Of a stretch of DNA of 64,000 nucleotides, positions 37,265 to 47,231 are shown piece after piece; position 1 is the stretch's first letter; every line of letters starts with the position of its first letter. This DNA comes from Roseovarius gahaiensis (GTDB lineage: Bacteria > Pseudomonadota > Alphaproteobacteria > Rhodobacterales > Rhodobacteraceae): NCBI RefSeq assembly GCF_011601345.1, contig NZ_JAAORB010000005.1:1-64000 (forward strand), in the 5' to 3' direction. The translations under genes were made by a program, and so were the position numbers. The notes below the pieces were generated by a model that was not told the DNA's origin, did not search any database, and worked only from the letters and a program-made list of their open reading frames with translations.

Positions 37265-38797
37265 CTACAGCGGGATGTTGTCGTGCTTCTTCCACGGCAT
37301 CTTGCGATCCTTGTTGCGCAGCGCGGCAAAGGCGCGGCTGACACGCTTGCGGGTGCTGCGCGGCTGAATCACCTCGTCGATGAACCCGCGCTCGGCGGCG
37401 ACGAAGGGATTGGCGAACCGATCCTCGTAATCCTGCGTGCGCTTGGTGATTTTCTCCTCGTCGCCCAATTCCGAGCGGTACAGGATTTCGGTTGCGCCCT
37501 TGGCCCCCATCACCGCCACTTCCGAGGTGGGCCACGCATAGTTGATATCGCCGCGAAGATGCTTTGACGACATCACCACATAAGCGCCGCCATAGGCCTT
37601 GCGGGTGATCACCGTGACCTTGGGCACCGTCGCCTCGCCATAGGCGAACAACAGCTTTGCACCATGCTTGATCACGCCATCATGCTCTTGCTTGGTGCCG
37701 GGCAAAAAGCCGGGGACATCCACCAGCGTCAGGATCGGGATATCAAAGCAATCGCAGAACCGCACGAACCGTGCCGCCTTGCGGCTGCTGTCGATATCCA
37801 GGCAGCCCGCCAGAACCATCGGCTGATTGGCCACGACACCCACGGTGCGCCCCTCAAGACGAATGAACCCGGTGATGATGTTCTTGGCGAAATCCTCTTG
37901 GATTTCGTAAAAATCCCCCTCATCGCCGATCTTGGTGATCAACTCTTTCATGTCATAGGGCATGTTGGGATTGGCGGGCACCAGCGTATCAAGGCTGGGC
38001 TCGGCGCGGTCGGGATCATCGAAGAACGGGCGCACCGGCACCGATTCACGATTGTTCAGCGGCAGGAAATCGACCAGACGGCGCACTTCGGCCATCGCCT
38101 CGACATCGTTCTCAAAGGCACCATCCGCGACCGAGCTTTTGCGCGTATGCGTGGAGGCCCCGCCCAACTCCTCGGCGGTGACGTGTTCGTTGGTCACGGT
38201 TTTCACAACGTCAGGGCCGGTCACGAACATGTATGAACTGTCGCGCACCATGAAGATAAAGTCGGTCATTGCGGGCGAATACACCGCGCCACCGGCGCAC
38301 GGCCCAGTGATCACGCTGATCTGCGGCACCACGCCCGAGGCTTCGATGTTGCGCTGGAACACTTCGCCATAGCCGGCAAGGCTGTCGACGCCTTCTTGGA
38401 TGCGCGCCCCGCCCGAATCGTTGATCCCGATCACCGGCGCGCCGTTCTGCATGGCCATATCCATGATCTTGCAGATTTTCATCGCATGGGTCGCGCTGAC
38501 CGAGCCGCCCAGAACCGTGAAATCCTGACTGAACACATAGACCTGACGGCCATTGATCGTGCCCCAGCCGGTGACGACACCATCGCCATACGGGCGATTG
38601 TCTTCCATCCCAAAGTCGGTGCAGCGATGCGCCATGAACATGTCGAATTCTTCAAAGCTGTCTTCGTCCAGCAGCAGATCGATCCGCTCGCGGGCCGTCA
38701 GCTTGCCTTTGGAATGCTGCGCGTCGATCCGTTTCTGGCCGCCCCCGATGCGGGCCTCGCCGCGGCGATCCTCAAGTTCTTGAAGAATGTCTTTCAT
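37265..38797 (-). CDS. pccB: Propionyl-CoA carboxylase, carboxyltransferase beta subunit
   Basis: The 510-residue beta subunit transfers carboxyl from biotin to propionyl-CoA, giving methylmalonyl-CoA. It is a two-domain crotonase-fold carboxyltransferase: [37 protein letters not shown] (N domain oxyanion loop) and a C domain with [20 protein letters not shown] and [14 protein letters not shown]. The start at 38797 has AAGGGGA upstream; the frame continues further but without a ribosome site. An array of GCAAA motifs lies 65-120 bases upstream. Confidence 0.96.
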   Translation of the reverse strand: MKDILQELEDRRGEARIGGGQKRIDAQHSKGKLTARERIDLLLDEDSFEEFDMFMAHRCTDFGMEDNRPYGDGVVTGWGTINGRQVYVFSQDFTVLGGSVSATHAMKICKIMDMAMQNGAPVIGINDSGGARIQEGVDSLAGYGEVFQRNIEASGVVPQISVITGPCAGGAVYSPAMTDFIFMVRDSSYMFVTGPDVVKTVTNEHVTAEELGGASTHTRKSSVADGAFENDVEAMAEVRRLVDFLPLNNRESVPVRPFFDDPDRAEPSLDTLVPANPNMPYDMKELITKIGDEGDFYEIQEDFAKNIITGFIRLEGRTVGVVANQPMVLAGCLDIDSSRKAARFVRFCDCFDIPILTLVDVPGFLPGTKQEHDGVIKHGAKLLFAYGEATVPKVTVITRKAYGGAYVVMSSKHLRGDINYAWPTSEVAVMGAKGATEILYRSELGDEEKITKRTQDYEDRFANPFVAAERGFIDEVIQPRSTRKRVSRAFAALRNKDRKMPWKKHDNIPL

Positions 38798-38861
38798 GTC
38801 GGTCCCCTTGCGATTTTGCGCGACCATAAGCAATGCCGCGCCATGGACAAAGGAAATTCGG

Positions 38862-38914
38862 GCAAATTTGCAAACCAAAGCAAATAAAGTTTTGCTAATC
38901 TGCAAAAGTGCAAA
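38862..38914 (-). promoter_or_regulatory. GCAAA/TTTGC motif array upstream of pccB
   Basis: The stretch contains a perfect TTTGCAAA at 38867-38874, the overlapping palindrome GCAAATTTGC at 38862-38871, and further GCAAA-type elements at 38880, 38894 (GCTAA), 38902 and 38910. The sequence is A+T-rich and far from coding composition. In Rhodobacter, the ScfR-family activator PccR is reported to bind paired TTTGCAAA elements in front of pccB; here only one copy is perfect and the reported four-base spacing is not seen. Regulatory role is an inference. Confidence 0.6.
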
Positions 38915-39039
38915 TTTTTCCTGTCCCGCATCCACCATCACTGCGCCAACCCTATACGCCGGTCTGTGCGCCTATCTGTGCAACCTGCCACAGACCCTTG
39001 TGCATGGACAATCACCAATCGCGGGCCTACCCCTGTGCC

Positions 39040-40257
39040 ATGACCAAGCCCTTACCCGTTCGATTTCTTGATCGCGCCACGCCACCGCATATCGCCACGC
39101 TGATCCTGCTAGCGGGTATTTCGGCGCTGGCGATGAACATTTTCCTGCCGTCCCTGCCCGGCATGGCGGCGGAATTCGGGGCCGAATACCGTGTGCTGCA
39201 ACTGTCGGTGGCGCTTTATCTGGCGGTGAATGCGGCGTTGCAAATCGTCATGGGCCCCATCTCGGACCGGCTGGGCCGTCGTCCAGTCATCCTTGGCGGG
39301 CTGGTGATTTTTCTGCTGGCCACGCTGGGCTGCATCCTGTCCACCAACACGTTGATGTTCCTGAGTTTTCGCATGTTGCAAGCCACCGTCGTCGTGGCCA
39401 TGGTGCTTAGCCGCGCCGTGGTGCGCGACATGGTCCCCGAGGCACAAGCCGCCAGCATGATCGGCTATGTCACCATGGGCATGGCCGTGGTGCCGATGAT
39501 CGGCCCCGCGATCGGCGGTGTACTGGATCAGGCCTTTGGCTGGCGGTCAACCTTTTGGGCGTTGTTTGTGCTTGGGGCGCTGGTGCTGTGGCTGACATGG
39601 CGGGACCTTGGCGAAACCGCGCCGCGCACGGGCCAGACCCTACGCCAGCAAATCACCGATTATCCCGAGCTTCTGACTTCGCCGCGCTTTTGGGGCTATG
39701 CGCTGGCCTCGGCTTTGTCGTCGGGCGCGTTCTTTGCCTATCTCGGCGGTGCGCCCTTCGTGGGCGACCGGGTGTTTGGCCTCGATCCAGCGGTACTGGG
39801 CCTGTATTTCGGCGCGCCTGCCATCGGCTATATGCTGGGCAATTTCGTCTCGGGGCGGTTTTCAACCCGCATTGGGGTGAATCGGATGGTCCTTTGGGGC
39901 ACTTTGATCAACGCAGGCGGTATCGGCGCGAATCTGGCATTGTTTTACGCAGGCTACGGCACGCCACTGACCTTCTTTGGGCTGATGACGCTGATGGGTC
40001 TCGGCAACGGCATGGTCATCCCCAACGCCACCGCAGGCGCGCTGTCGGTGCGTCCGCATCTGGCTGGCACGGCCAGCGGCCTGTCGGGTGCCTTGATGAT
40101 CGGCGGCGGCGCAGCGCTGTCGGCCATGGCCGGGGCGTGGCTGACACCCGGGTCGGGCGCCTACCCGCTTTTGTGGATCATGCTCACAACCGCGATTGCG
40201 GCCGTGATCGCCATCCTGCTGGTGATCCGGCGCGAACGCCGACTTCCTATGCTGTAA
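39040..40257 (+). CDS. Bcr/CflA-type multidrug efflux MFS transporter
   Basis: A 405-residue drug:proton antiporter of the inner membrane with twelve transmembrane helices. Family marks are NIFLPSLPGMAAEFG at the end of the first helix, motif A GPISDRLGRRPVIL, RAVVRDMVPEAQAA, and motif C-like MAVVPMIGPAIGG. The first ATG at 39004 would add 12 polar residues; neither start has a strong ribosome site. It is divergent from pccB, a place often taken by a pcc regulator in relatives. Confidence 0.9.
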   Translation: MTKPLPVRFLDRATPPHIATLILLAGISALAMNIFLPSLPGMAAEFGAEYRVLQLSVALYLAVNAALQIVMGPISDRLGRRPVILGGLVIFLLATLGCILSTNTLMFLSFRMLQATVVVAMVLSRAVVRDMVPEAQAASMIGYVTMGMAVVPMIGPAIGGVLDQAFGWRSTFWALFVLGALVLWLTWRDLGETAPRTGQTLRQQITDYPELLTSPRFWGYALASALSSGAFFAYLGGAPFVGDRVFGLDPAVLGLYFGAPAIGYMLGNFVSGRFSTRIGVNRMVLWGTLINAGGIGANLALFYAGYGTPLTFFGLMTLMGLGNGMVIPNATAGALSVRPHLAGTASGLSGALMIGGGAALSAMAGAWLTPGSGAYPLLWIMLTTAIAAVIAILLVIRRERRLPML

Positions 40258-40261
40258 GCGC

Positions 40262-40855
40262 TCAGCCCAGCAACAGCTTGGCCGCAATGACCCACATGGT
40301 CAGGCCCACCCCCGCATCCAGAACCCGCCAACTTGCGGGGCGTCGAAACAGCGGGGCCAACCCGCGCGCGCCAAACCCTAGTGCAAAGAAGAACGTGAAA
40401 CTGGCCGTCACCGCGCCCGCGCCAAACGCCAGCGTGTCGTCATATTGCGCACTGACCGAGCCCAGCAAAACCACCGTGTCCAGATAGACATGCGGATTGA
40501 GCCATGTCAGCGCCAGACAGGTCAGCAGTGCCCGACGCAGACCGCCCGCAGCTGCACCCGCCTCCAGCACCTCACGGCCGCTCCACGCAGCGATGAAATT
40601 GCGCGCGCCATACCAAATCAGAAACGCCGCGCCACCATAACGCATCACCGTCTCAAGCCCCGGCACCGCCCGCGCCAGTGCGCCAAAGCCCAAGATGCCC
40701 GCCGTCACCAGAACCGCATCCGAGATCGCACAGACCAGCACCACGGGCAAAACATGCTCCCGCCGCAGCCCTTGCCGCAACACGAACGCATTCTGCGCCC
40801 CAATCGCCAGAATAAGCGAAAACCCCAAGGCGAATCCCGCCATCAATGCCTGCAT
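40262..40855 (-). CDS. LysE/ArgO-family amino-acid exporter
   Basis: A 197-residue inner-membrane protein with about six helices. The N-terminus AGFALGFSLILAIGAQNAFV followed by LRQGLRREHVL is diagnostic of LysE/ArgO basic amino-acid exporters, and LAWLNPHVYLDTVVLLG-like residues (LTWLNPHVYLDTVVLLG) give the conserved helix with Asn-Pro. It should export lysine or arginine. Start at 40855 follows an AGGT stretch. It is convergent with the MFS gene, 4 bp between stops. Confidence 0.92.
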   Translation of the reverse strand: MQALMAGFALGFSLILAIGAQNAFVLRQGLRREHVLPVVLVCAISDAVLVTAGILGFGALARAVPGLETVMRYGGAAFLIWYGARNFIAAWSGREVLEAGAAAGGLRRALLTCLALTWLNPHVYLDTVVLLGSVSAQYDDTLAFGAGAVTASFTFFFALGFGARGLAPLFRRPASWRVLDAGVGLTMWVIAAKLLLG

Positions 40856-41024
40856 GATACCTGCCCCGATCTTATCTGTCCGCTGCCCCAATAGGTGACG
40901 CTACAGCAGCGCGCGCCTATTTGCGTCCGATTAACCGCCAGAGATGGCGGGGACTATCCGGGAATCTGTGCATTCAGTCCTGCTATTTGGGCTGTCACCA
41001 TGCATATGCCCGCAACCTCATGCG

Positions 41025-41048
41025 AAAACGGCGCCGGTCAGGGCGCCG
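41025..41048 (-). terminator. Intrinsic terminator after yebC
   Basis: On the minus strand CGGCGCC, loop CTGACC, GGCGCCG, then TTTTCGC: a perfect seven-pair GC stem about 26 bases beyond the yebC stop codon. Confidence 0.75.
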
Positions 41049-41073
41049 CTTGTGATCAATCATGCGGACGTGT

Positions 41074-41823
41074 TCACTCGGCGGCCAGCTGGTCCATCAC
41101 CTCATCGGACGCTTCGAAATTGGTGGTGACGCGCTGCACGTCGTCGTCATCTTCCAACGCTTCGATCAGCTTCATCAGCTTTTGCATGTTCTCAAAGTCC
41201 ATGTCGGTGGTGGTGGTGGGCTTCCACACCAGCTTGGTCGAGGTGCTCTCGCCCAGTTCGGCCTCCAGCGCGGTCGAGACCTCGTTCAGATCGGTGTCGG
41301 CACACCAGATAACGTGGCCATCCTCGCCGCTTTCCACGTCTTCGGCCCCGGCCTCGATCGCGGCCATCATGATGGTGTCGGCATCGCCTGCCTCGGCCGG
41401 ATAGCTGATCTCGCCCTTGCGCTCGAACATGAAACCGACACTACCCGTTTCACCCAGATTACCGCCGTTCTTGGTAAAGGTGGACCGCACGTTGCTGGCG
41501 GTGCGGTTGCGGTTGTCGGTCATCGCCTCGACAATCACCGCCACGCCGTTGGGGCCATACCCCTCATAGCGGATTTCTTCGTACTCTTCCCCATCGGCCG
41601 CGGTGGATTTTTTGATCGCGCGGTCGATCACGTCCTTTGGAACCGAGCTTGACTTGGCCTCTTTCACCGCCAAACGCAGGCGCGGGTTTTTCTCGGGGTC
41701 GGGATCACCCATTTTGGCAGCGACGGTTATCTCTTTGGAAAGCTTTGAAAAAAGCTTGGAGCGCGCAGCATCCTGACGCCCCTTGCGATGCTGAATATTT
41801 GCCCATTTTGAATGGCCGGCCAT
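41074..41823 (-). CDS. yebC: YebC/PmpR-family protein
   Basis: A 249-residue protein with the invariant start [20 protein letters not shown], then EARYEGYGP-like [20 protein letters not shown] and [19 protein letters not shown]. Three-domain fold. Family members bind DNA as regulators or help ribosomes translate proline stretches; the single copy here could do either. The ATG at 41823 was chosen because the conserved N-terminus begins there. A terminator follows. Confidence 0.95.
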   Translation of the reverse strand: MAGHSKWANIQHRKGRQDAARSKLFSKLSKEITVAAKMGDPDPEKNPRLRLAVKEAKSSSVPKDVIDRAIKKSTAADGEEYEEIRYEGYGPNGVAVIVEAMTDNRNRTASNVRSTFTKNGGNLGETGSVGFMFERKGEISYPAEAGDADTIMMAAIEAGAEDVESGEDGHVIWCADTDLNEVSTALEAELGESTSTKLVWKPTTTTDMDFENMQKLMKLIEALEDDDDVQRVTTNFEASDEVMDQLAAE

Positions 41824-41947
41824 GCGTGTCTCCGATTTCAAGCTGCTTGATTTTGGCCTGATATAAGGCACGCCCGGCCCGCATCGCAACCCGCTTGCAC
41901 AGCGCGGCGCAATCGGCTTGGCTGTCATCACACAACCGGAGCATAAC

Positions 41948-43729
41948 ATGACCCAAGACCAGATAATCCTTTTCGGCCTGTTCGGCACGGTATTCGGCCT
42001 GTTGATCTGGGGGCGCTACCGCTTTGATCTTGTGGCCTTTTCCGCGCTTTTAACGGCCGTTGTTCTGGGTGTCGTCAAGCCTGATGACGCTTTTGCGGGG
42101 TTCGGCCACCCGGCCACGATCATCGTGGCGCTGGTGCTGGTGGTCTCGGCGGGGTTGGTCAATGCAGGTGTGGTGCAAATGATCACCCGGTCGGTGGTGG
42201 ACAGCAGCCGCAGCGTTCACGCGCATATCACCCTGATGGGCGGGGTCGGTGCGGTTTTATCGGGTTTTATCAACAATGTCGCGGCCTTGGCCTTGCTGAT
42301 GCCGGTTGATTTACAAGCGGCCCGCAAGGCCAAACGTGCACCGGGCCTGACGCTGATGCCGCTCAGTTTTGCAACCATCCTTGGCGGCATGGTCACGCTA
42401 ATCGGCACGCCCCCCAACATCATCATTGCTTCGATCCGGCAGGACAAACTGGGCGAACCTTTCCAGATGTTTGATTTTGCCCCGGTGGGTGCCGTCACGG
42501 CCCTTGCTGGCATGGCGTTTGTCGCGCTGGTTGGCTGGCGGCTGATCCCCAGCCGTGCCAGCAAGTATAATCCGTCGGATGCCCTGCAAGAAGCGTCGGC
42601 CTACCTGGCCGAACTGTGTATCCCCGAAGGCAATGACATCATCGGCCAACGCCTGTCTGAACTGGATGACGCCGCGACCAAAAGCGATGTGTCGGTCCTT
42701 GGGCTGATCCGCGACGGCAACCGCCGCTACGGCAGCTCGCGCAATGCGGTTTTGCAGGCCGACGACGTTTTGGTGCTGGAAGCGCACCCGGATGCGCTGG
42801 ATGATTTCCGCGCAGCGCTTGACCTGACCTTTACCGATTCAGACCGTCGCGACGTAATCGAAGGCGAGAGCCAAGGCCTGACACTATCAGAAGCGGTGGT
42901 GCCGCGTGATGCGCGAATCGCGGGCACCAGTGCACAGGCGGTTGGGCTGCATTGGCGGCAACGCTCGGTCATTGTGGGTGTGTCCCGTCAGGGCCGCAAG
43001 GTCTCGGAGAACCTGCGCCGCACCAAGATCATGGCAGGGGATATCCTGTTGCTGTTGACCCCCGCCGACACCGGACCACAGGTGATCCGGTGGCTGGGTG
43101 CCCTGCCTTTGGCCGAACGGGGCTATTCTATCACGCAGCAAAACAAAAGTTGGCTGGCGATTGGCTTGTTCGCCGCAGCCGTGGCCGCCGCCACGGCCGG
43201 GATTTTTCCCCTGTCGATCGCCCTTGGCATCGTTGTCGTGGGATACGTGATCAGCGGCATTATCCCTCTGCGCGAACTTTACGATCAGATCGAATGGCCG
43301 GTGATCGTGTTGCTGGGCTCGCTGATTCCGTTGGGCGAGGCGCTGAACGACAGCGGCGGCACCGATCTTCTGGCCTCGCAGCTTGTGGGGCTGACCGGGG
43401 AGTTGCCGATCTGGGCCATTCTGGCGATCCTGATGGCGGTCACAATGACACTGTCGGATGTGCTCAACAACACCGCCACGGCGATTGTCGCGGCCCCGGT
43501 GGGGATCGAAATCGCCAACCGGCTGGACGTGGCCCCGGATGCGTTCCTGATGGCCGTGGCCGTGGGTGCCTCATCGGCCTTCCTGACCCCCATCGGACAT
43601 AAGAACAACACGCTGATCCTTGGTCCCGGCGGCTATCGCTTTGGCGATTACTGGCGCATGGGCCTGCCGCTTGAGGCGATCGTGATCGCCGTGTCGGTGC
43701 CGATGATCATGCTGGTTTGGCCCCTGTAG
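41948..43729 (+). CDS. SLC13-family permease with RCK-C domains (first copy)
   Basis: A 593-residue inner-membrane anion permease of the DASS/SLC13 type with about eleven helices in two blocks (1-200 and 390-593) and a central cytosolic region holding two RCK-C (TrkA-C) domains ([20 protein letters not shown] and [20 protein letters not shown]). The signature [12 protein letters not shown] / [11 protein letters not shown] and, in the second half, [19 protein letters not shown] / [19 protein letters not shown] is the substrate-binding Asn-Asn-Thr pattern. Probably sodium-coupled sulfate, phosphate or dicarboxylate uptake. GGAG lies seven bases before the ATG. Confidence 0.9.
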   Translation: MTQDQIILFGLFGTVFGLLIWGRYRFDLVAFSALLTAVVLGVVKPDDAFAGFGHPATIIVALVLVVSAGLVNAGVVQMITRSVVDSSRSVHAHITLMGGVGAVLSGFINNVAALALLMPVDLQAARKAKRAPGLTLMPLSFATILGGMVTLIGTPPNIIIASIRQDKLGEPFQMFDFAPVGAVTALAGMAFVALVGWRLIPSRASKYNPSDALQEASAYLAELCIPEGNDIIGQRLSELDDAATKSDVSVLGLIRDGNRRYGSSRNAVLQADDVLVLEAHPDALDDFRAALDLTFTDSDRRDVIEGESQGLTLSEAVVPRDARIAGTSAQAVGLHWRQRSVIVGVSRQGRKVSENLRRTKIMAGDILLLLTPADTGPQVIRWLGALPLAERGYSITQQNKSWLAIGLFAAAVAAATAGIFPLSIALGIVVVGYVISGIIPLRELYDQIEWPVIVLLGSLIPLGEALNDSGGTDLLASQLVGLTGELPIWAILAILMAVTMTLSDVLNNTATAIVAAPVGIEIANRLDVAPDAFLMAVAVGASSAFLTPIGHKNNTLILGPGGYRFGDYWRMGLPLEAIVIAVSVPMIMLVWPL

Positions 43730-44227
43730 GGTGCTGGACGTGGGAGTTAGCGCGCCTTTCGAAAAGCCGCCATTCGTGTGGGATACGGCAAAGCGCTGGT
43801 CAGAGCCCATGTTGGCCAATCTTGAGTTCATTGATGAAAACCTTTCGGCAGAAACCCAAGGCGCGGAATCAAGGCCGAAGGCCGCCGCGCCATCGGCGGG
43901 CCGCACCCACGGCCCGTCGCTGTCTCGGCTCGTGACAATTGATGAAGCGCGCGCTCTGTCCCGCATTCTTACCAGTTGAAGGCCCTTGCCCTGCTGGGCA
44001 TTTATGGCAGATGCGGACCACGCCTTTTAGAGCCTGCCCCAAGAAGACTTGCCATAGTCTGGCGCTATCGCTCACGCACGCCACACACCTGCGCAAAGAG
44101 CGGCTGTTATCAGGTCGCGTATGTCTGGGCGCGACGACACGCGATCTGGCCCCGCCGCACACCATCTTTCATCAATCTGTCCCGATAATGCCGAAGCTTC
44201 GCCCAAATTCAGCGGTAGACCAACATC
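43730..44227. other. Stretch of about 500 bases without a clear gene
   Basis: A plus-strand frame from GTG 43731 to 43979 encodes 82 residues (including PFEKPPFVWDTAKRWSEPML), but it starts right at the previous stop, has no ribosome site, and its third codon positions are less GC-rich than accepted genes here. Beyond 43980 every frame is short or broken. Base composition is lower in GC than the surroundings. It may be a decayed gene or a spacer. Confidence 0.5.
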
Positions 44228-44431
44228 ATGAGTGGTTTGCTTTATATCTTCGTCTGCGGTCTGGGCGTTTTGGCCGTCGTTCAAATGGTGCGATTTACAC
44301 GCCGCCTTTTCCATCGCTCGGCCGCGATGGTGAACGCGAGTCTTGAGCAAGGCCTGATCAGCAGTGGCTTCCTCGCGAATACCGCGTATCTGGTCCTTTT
44401 TGCGCTTATTTTCCGTATCTGTCTGATCTGA
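44228..44431 (+). CDS. 67-residue membrane protein upstream of the XpaC-like gene
   Basis: A short protein with two hydrophobic helices (LLYIFVCGLGVLAVVQMV and TAYLVLFALIFRICLI) separated by a basic-polar stretch. No family recognised. No clear ribosome site. It ends 9 bases before the start of the XpaC-like gene, so the two are probably one transcript. Confidence 0.68.
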   Translation: MSGLLYIFVCGLGVLAVVQMVRFTRRLFHRSAAMVNASLEQGLISSGFLANTAYLVLFALIFRICLI

Positions 44432-44440
44432 GGGGGTCGC

Positions 44441-45277
44441 ATGCTTTCAAAGAAAACCGGGGTGCCCTTCAGTCTGCCCAAAAATCCCCGCAACCTGAAA
44501 TCCGCACAGTTCTTGGGATTTGCCGCCACCCCGCTGCTCTTGAGTGTCTTTTTCGGTGTCGCAATCTCGATGGTTGAGGGTCTGGGCCTCATTCTGATTT
44601 ACGGAGCGTCAACCTGGCTTCTGACGCTGGGGCTGCGGGCCGAAGAGGCCTACAACGCGGCGCCTATCGCCCGGAAACCGAAGCTGCCTCTGAAACTGCT
44701 CGCGGCTGTGGTGATGGGCGGCGCGGTGGCCGTTACAGTCTATTTCCGCCACGGTCTATCGCTTGAGGCCGCATTGGTAGGCCTTGTCGCATCGGGGCTT
44801 TTCATAACCGCCTTCGGAATCGACCCTTTGAAAGACAAAAGCGTTTCCGGACCACTGGCGGAAGAAACGCTACGCGCCAACGATGTCGTCAGTCAGGCCA
44901 AGACCGTGTTGCATCAAATCCAAGATTGCATCGCCACCATTGGCGACACCGAGACGACAGCCGGTTTCATGGCCTTCCGGAACAGCGCGGAACGCCTGTT
45001 CGACATTTTGCACGAAGCGCCCGAGCGCCATCGGGAGATGCGCCGCCATTTGGGCGTGTATCTGGATGCAGCGCGCGACGCCACTGACCGCTTCTCGGTT
45101 CTTTATATGGCCTCCCAAGACCCTGAGACGAAGGCGCGGTATCTGTCCATGCTGGACGAGCTTAAAGGCCAATTCGACGCCCGTGCCAGAAAGTATCTGA
45201 CCGATGAAAGATCAAAGCTGGATATCGAACTGGATGTGCTGCAAAGCCAGCTTGCATCGGACGTCGGCAAGATTTGA
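44441..45277 (+). CDS. XpaC-like protein (5-bromo-4-chloroindolyl phosphate hydrolysis family)
   Basis: A 278-residue protein with four hydrophobic segments in its first 120 residues, then a helical cytosolic part (AKTVLHQIQDCIATIGDTET, AERLFDILHEAPERHREMRR, HLGVYLDAARDATDRF), the pattern of the XpaC family. The name comes from a Bacillus phenotype; the true role is unknown, and genes of this family usually lie beside telA, a toxic-anion-resistance gene. No telA is present here. AGGGGG lies five bases before the ATG. Confidence 0.8.
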   Translation: MLSKKTGVPFSLPKNPRNLKSAQFLGFAATPLLLSVFFGVAISMVEGLGLILIYGASTWLLTLGLRAEEAYNAAPIARKPKLPLKLLAAVVMGGAVAVTVYFRHGLSLEAALVGLVASGLFITAFGIDPLKDKSVSGPLAEETLRANDVVSQAKTVLHQIQDCIATIGDTETTAGFMAFRNSAERLFDILHEAPERHREMRRHLGVYLDAARDATDRFSVLYMASQDPETKARYLSMLDELKGQFDARARKYLTDERSKLDIELDVLQSQLASDVGKI

Positions 45278-45356
45278 CCGGGGCGCAGTCAACGCTTGGA
45301 AACCTACCGTCGCGTTTAGTGTACGCGGCCTGCGCCCGCATAAGCCCACACGTTGA

Positions 45357-47135
45357 TCACAACGGCCAGATCAGCGGGATCAGCGCGCTGGACAGCAGGC
45401 CAACGCTCAGGTTCAGGGGGATGCCTACCTTCATAAAGTCGGTGAACTTGTAGCCCCCGGGGCCATAGACCAGCGTATTGGTCTGGTATCCGATCGGCGT
45501 GGCAAAACTGGCCGACGCCGCAACCATCACCGCCACCACCAAAGGCCGGGCATCAAAGCCCATGACATCAGCCAAGCCGATGGCAATCGGGGTGACCACC
45601 ACCGCCACGGCGTTATTGCTGACCAATTCCGTCAAGACCGAGGTGAGCAGAAAGATCGCCCAGATGATCAAGGGCGGCGGCAAGACCTGCAAGATCGGGG
45701 CCAGTGCTTCGACGATCAAGCGCACCGCGCCCGACGATTCCAGCGCCGCACCGATGGCCAGCATCGCGAAAATCAGCGCCAATAGCCGCCCGTCAATGAA
45801 GGAAAACGCCTCGTCCGCATCAATGCAGCGCGTTACCAACACAAAGGCCACGGCGACCACCGCAAGGCCCAGAATCGGTGCCACGGCAAAGCCCGCCAAG
45901 GCGACGATCCCCGCCAGCGCCGCCACCGCCACCGGCGCGTGACCGCGCCGAAACGCCCGCGCCGAGGGTTTCGAGACATCCACAAGCTCCATCTCGCGCG
46001 ACAGGCGCTGAATGTCTTCGGGCGCCCCTTCCAATAGCAGGGTGTCGCCCACGCGCACCACCAGATCATCCAGTTGGCGGCCGATATTCTGATTTCGACG
46101 ATGCACCGCCAGCGGGTAAACCCCGAACCGACGCCGCAGCCGCATCGCGCCCAGTGTGCGCCCCACCATCCGGCAGCCGGGGGTGATCAATACCTCGACC
46201 GTCGTCGTCTCGACCGCCGACACCTGATCGACACGCTTGAGGCTTTTGTCACGCTGCAGGCTGAGCAATTCGGTCATCTGGGTCCGCAGAACGACCCGGT
46301 CGCCCACCTGCAACTCCACGCCCTTCAGGTTGCGCCGAAGGGATTGATCGCCGCGCACCACGTCGATCAGGCGCACGCCCTCGCGCTTGAACAGTTGCAC
46401 GCCGGTCACTTCGCGCCCGATCAGGTTAGAATCCGGTGGAATCACCGCCTCGGTAAAGAACTTCATGCGCGAACGATCCGACAGCATATCGGCCATCGAG
46501 GCGCGGTCGGGCAGCAAATACGGCCCGATGAACCGCAGGTAAATCGCCCCCCAGATCACCAGAACAATCGCCAGCGGCGTGACCTCGAAAATGGTGAATG
46601 GCGCCATGCCATGGGTGCGCGCCACACCGTCGACCAGCAGGTTGGTCGAGGTGCCGATCAGCGTCAGCGTGCCCCCCAGAATGGCCGCGTAACTTAGCGG
46701 AATCAGCAGCTTGCTGGCCGACACGCCCAAAGTGCGGGCCAATTGCACAAAGACCGGGATCATGACCACGACAACCGGGGTGTTGTTCATGAAGGCCGAT
46801 CCGATCAATACGGACACGAACAGCAGCACAATCGCCACCTTGGGGCGTTCTTTGGCCTCGCGGTCGGCCAGTGTTGTCAACGCATCCAGCGCCCCGGTGC
46901 GCACCAAGGCCCCCATAATGATGAACAGCATCACAATGGTCCACGGGGCCGGGTTCGACAGCACGGCCAGCGCCGCATCGTAAGGCAACACGCCCAAAGC
47001 CAGCAAAACCGCCGCACCAGTGATAGCGACCACTTCAGTGGGGTAGATCTCGCGAATAAACAGCGTGAACATCGCCGCCACAACCAGCAACGTGACAATC
47101 GCCTGCCCCGTTTGCGAAAACTCGAACAATTCCAT
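45357..47135 (-). CDS. SLC13-family permease with RCK-C domains (second copy)
   Basis: A 592-residue paralogue of the permease at 41948, with the same plan: helices with NNTPVVVVMIPVFVQLA and GTLTLIGTSTNLLVDGV, two central RCK-C domains (REVTGVQLFKREGVRLIDVV; LGAMRLRRRFGVYPLAVHRR), and a second helical block with VSNNAVAVVVTPIAIGLA and IGYQTNTLVYGPGGYKFTD. Probably a sodium-anion symporter of different specificity from the first copy. Start 47135 was chosen over an upstream in-frame codon that adds 25 residues unlike the family. Confidence 0.9.
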   Translation of the reverse strand: MELFEFSQTGQAIVTLLVVAAMFTLFIREIYPTEVVAITGAAVLLALGVLPYDAALAVLSNPAPWTIVMLFIIMGALVRTGALDALTTLADREAKERPKVAIVLLFVSVLIGSAFMNNTPVVVVMIPVFVQLARTLGVSASKLLIPLSYAAILGGTLTLIGTSTNLLVDGVARTHGMAPFTIFEVTPLAIVLVIWGAIYLRFIGPYLLPDRASMADMLSDRSRMKFFTEAVIPPDSNLIGREVTGVQLFKREGVRLIDVVRGDQSLRRNLKGVELQVGDRVVLRTQMTELLSLQRDKSLKRVDQVSAVETTTVEVLITPGCRMVGRTLGAMRLRRRFGVYPLAVHRRNQNIGRQLDDLVVRVGDTLLLEGAPEDIQRLSREMELVDVSKPSARAFRRGHAPVAVAALAGIVALAGFAVAPILGLAVVAVAFVLVTRCIDADEAFSFIDGRLLALIFAMLAIGAALESSGAVRLIVEALAPILQVLPPPLIIWAIFLLTSVLTELVSNNAVAVVVTPIAIGLADVMGFDARPLVVAVMVAASASFATPIGYQTNTLVYGPGGYKFTDFMKVGIPLNLSVGLLSSALIPLIWPL

Positions 47136-47231
47136 TATTTTTATCCGTTGCCCCTTGGGTGCTACTCTTACTGCGCGGCGCAGTTTCGCCGATGACGCAA
47201 GATGCGGCAAGCACCATCACGAAACCTGCGC

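Noticed and set aside
43731-43979. An 82-codon frame after the first SLC13 gene
   Set aside because: No ribosome site, GTG start at the previous stop, weak codon bias and no family; recorded only as part of a gene-poor stretch.
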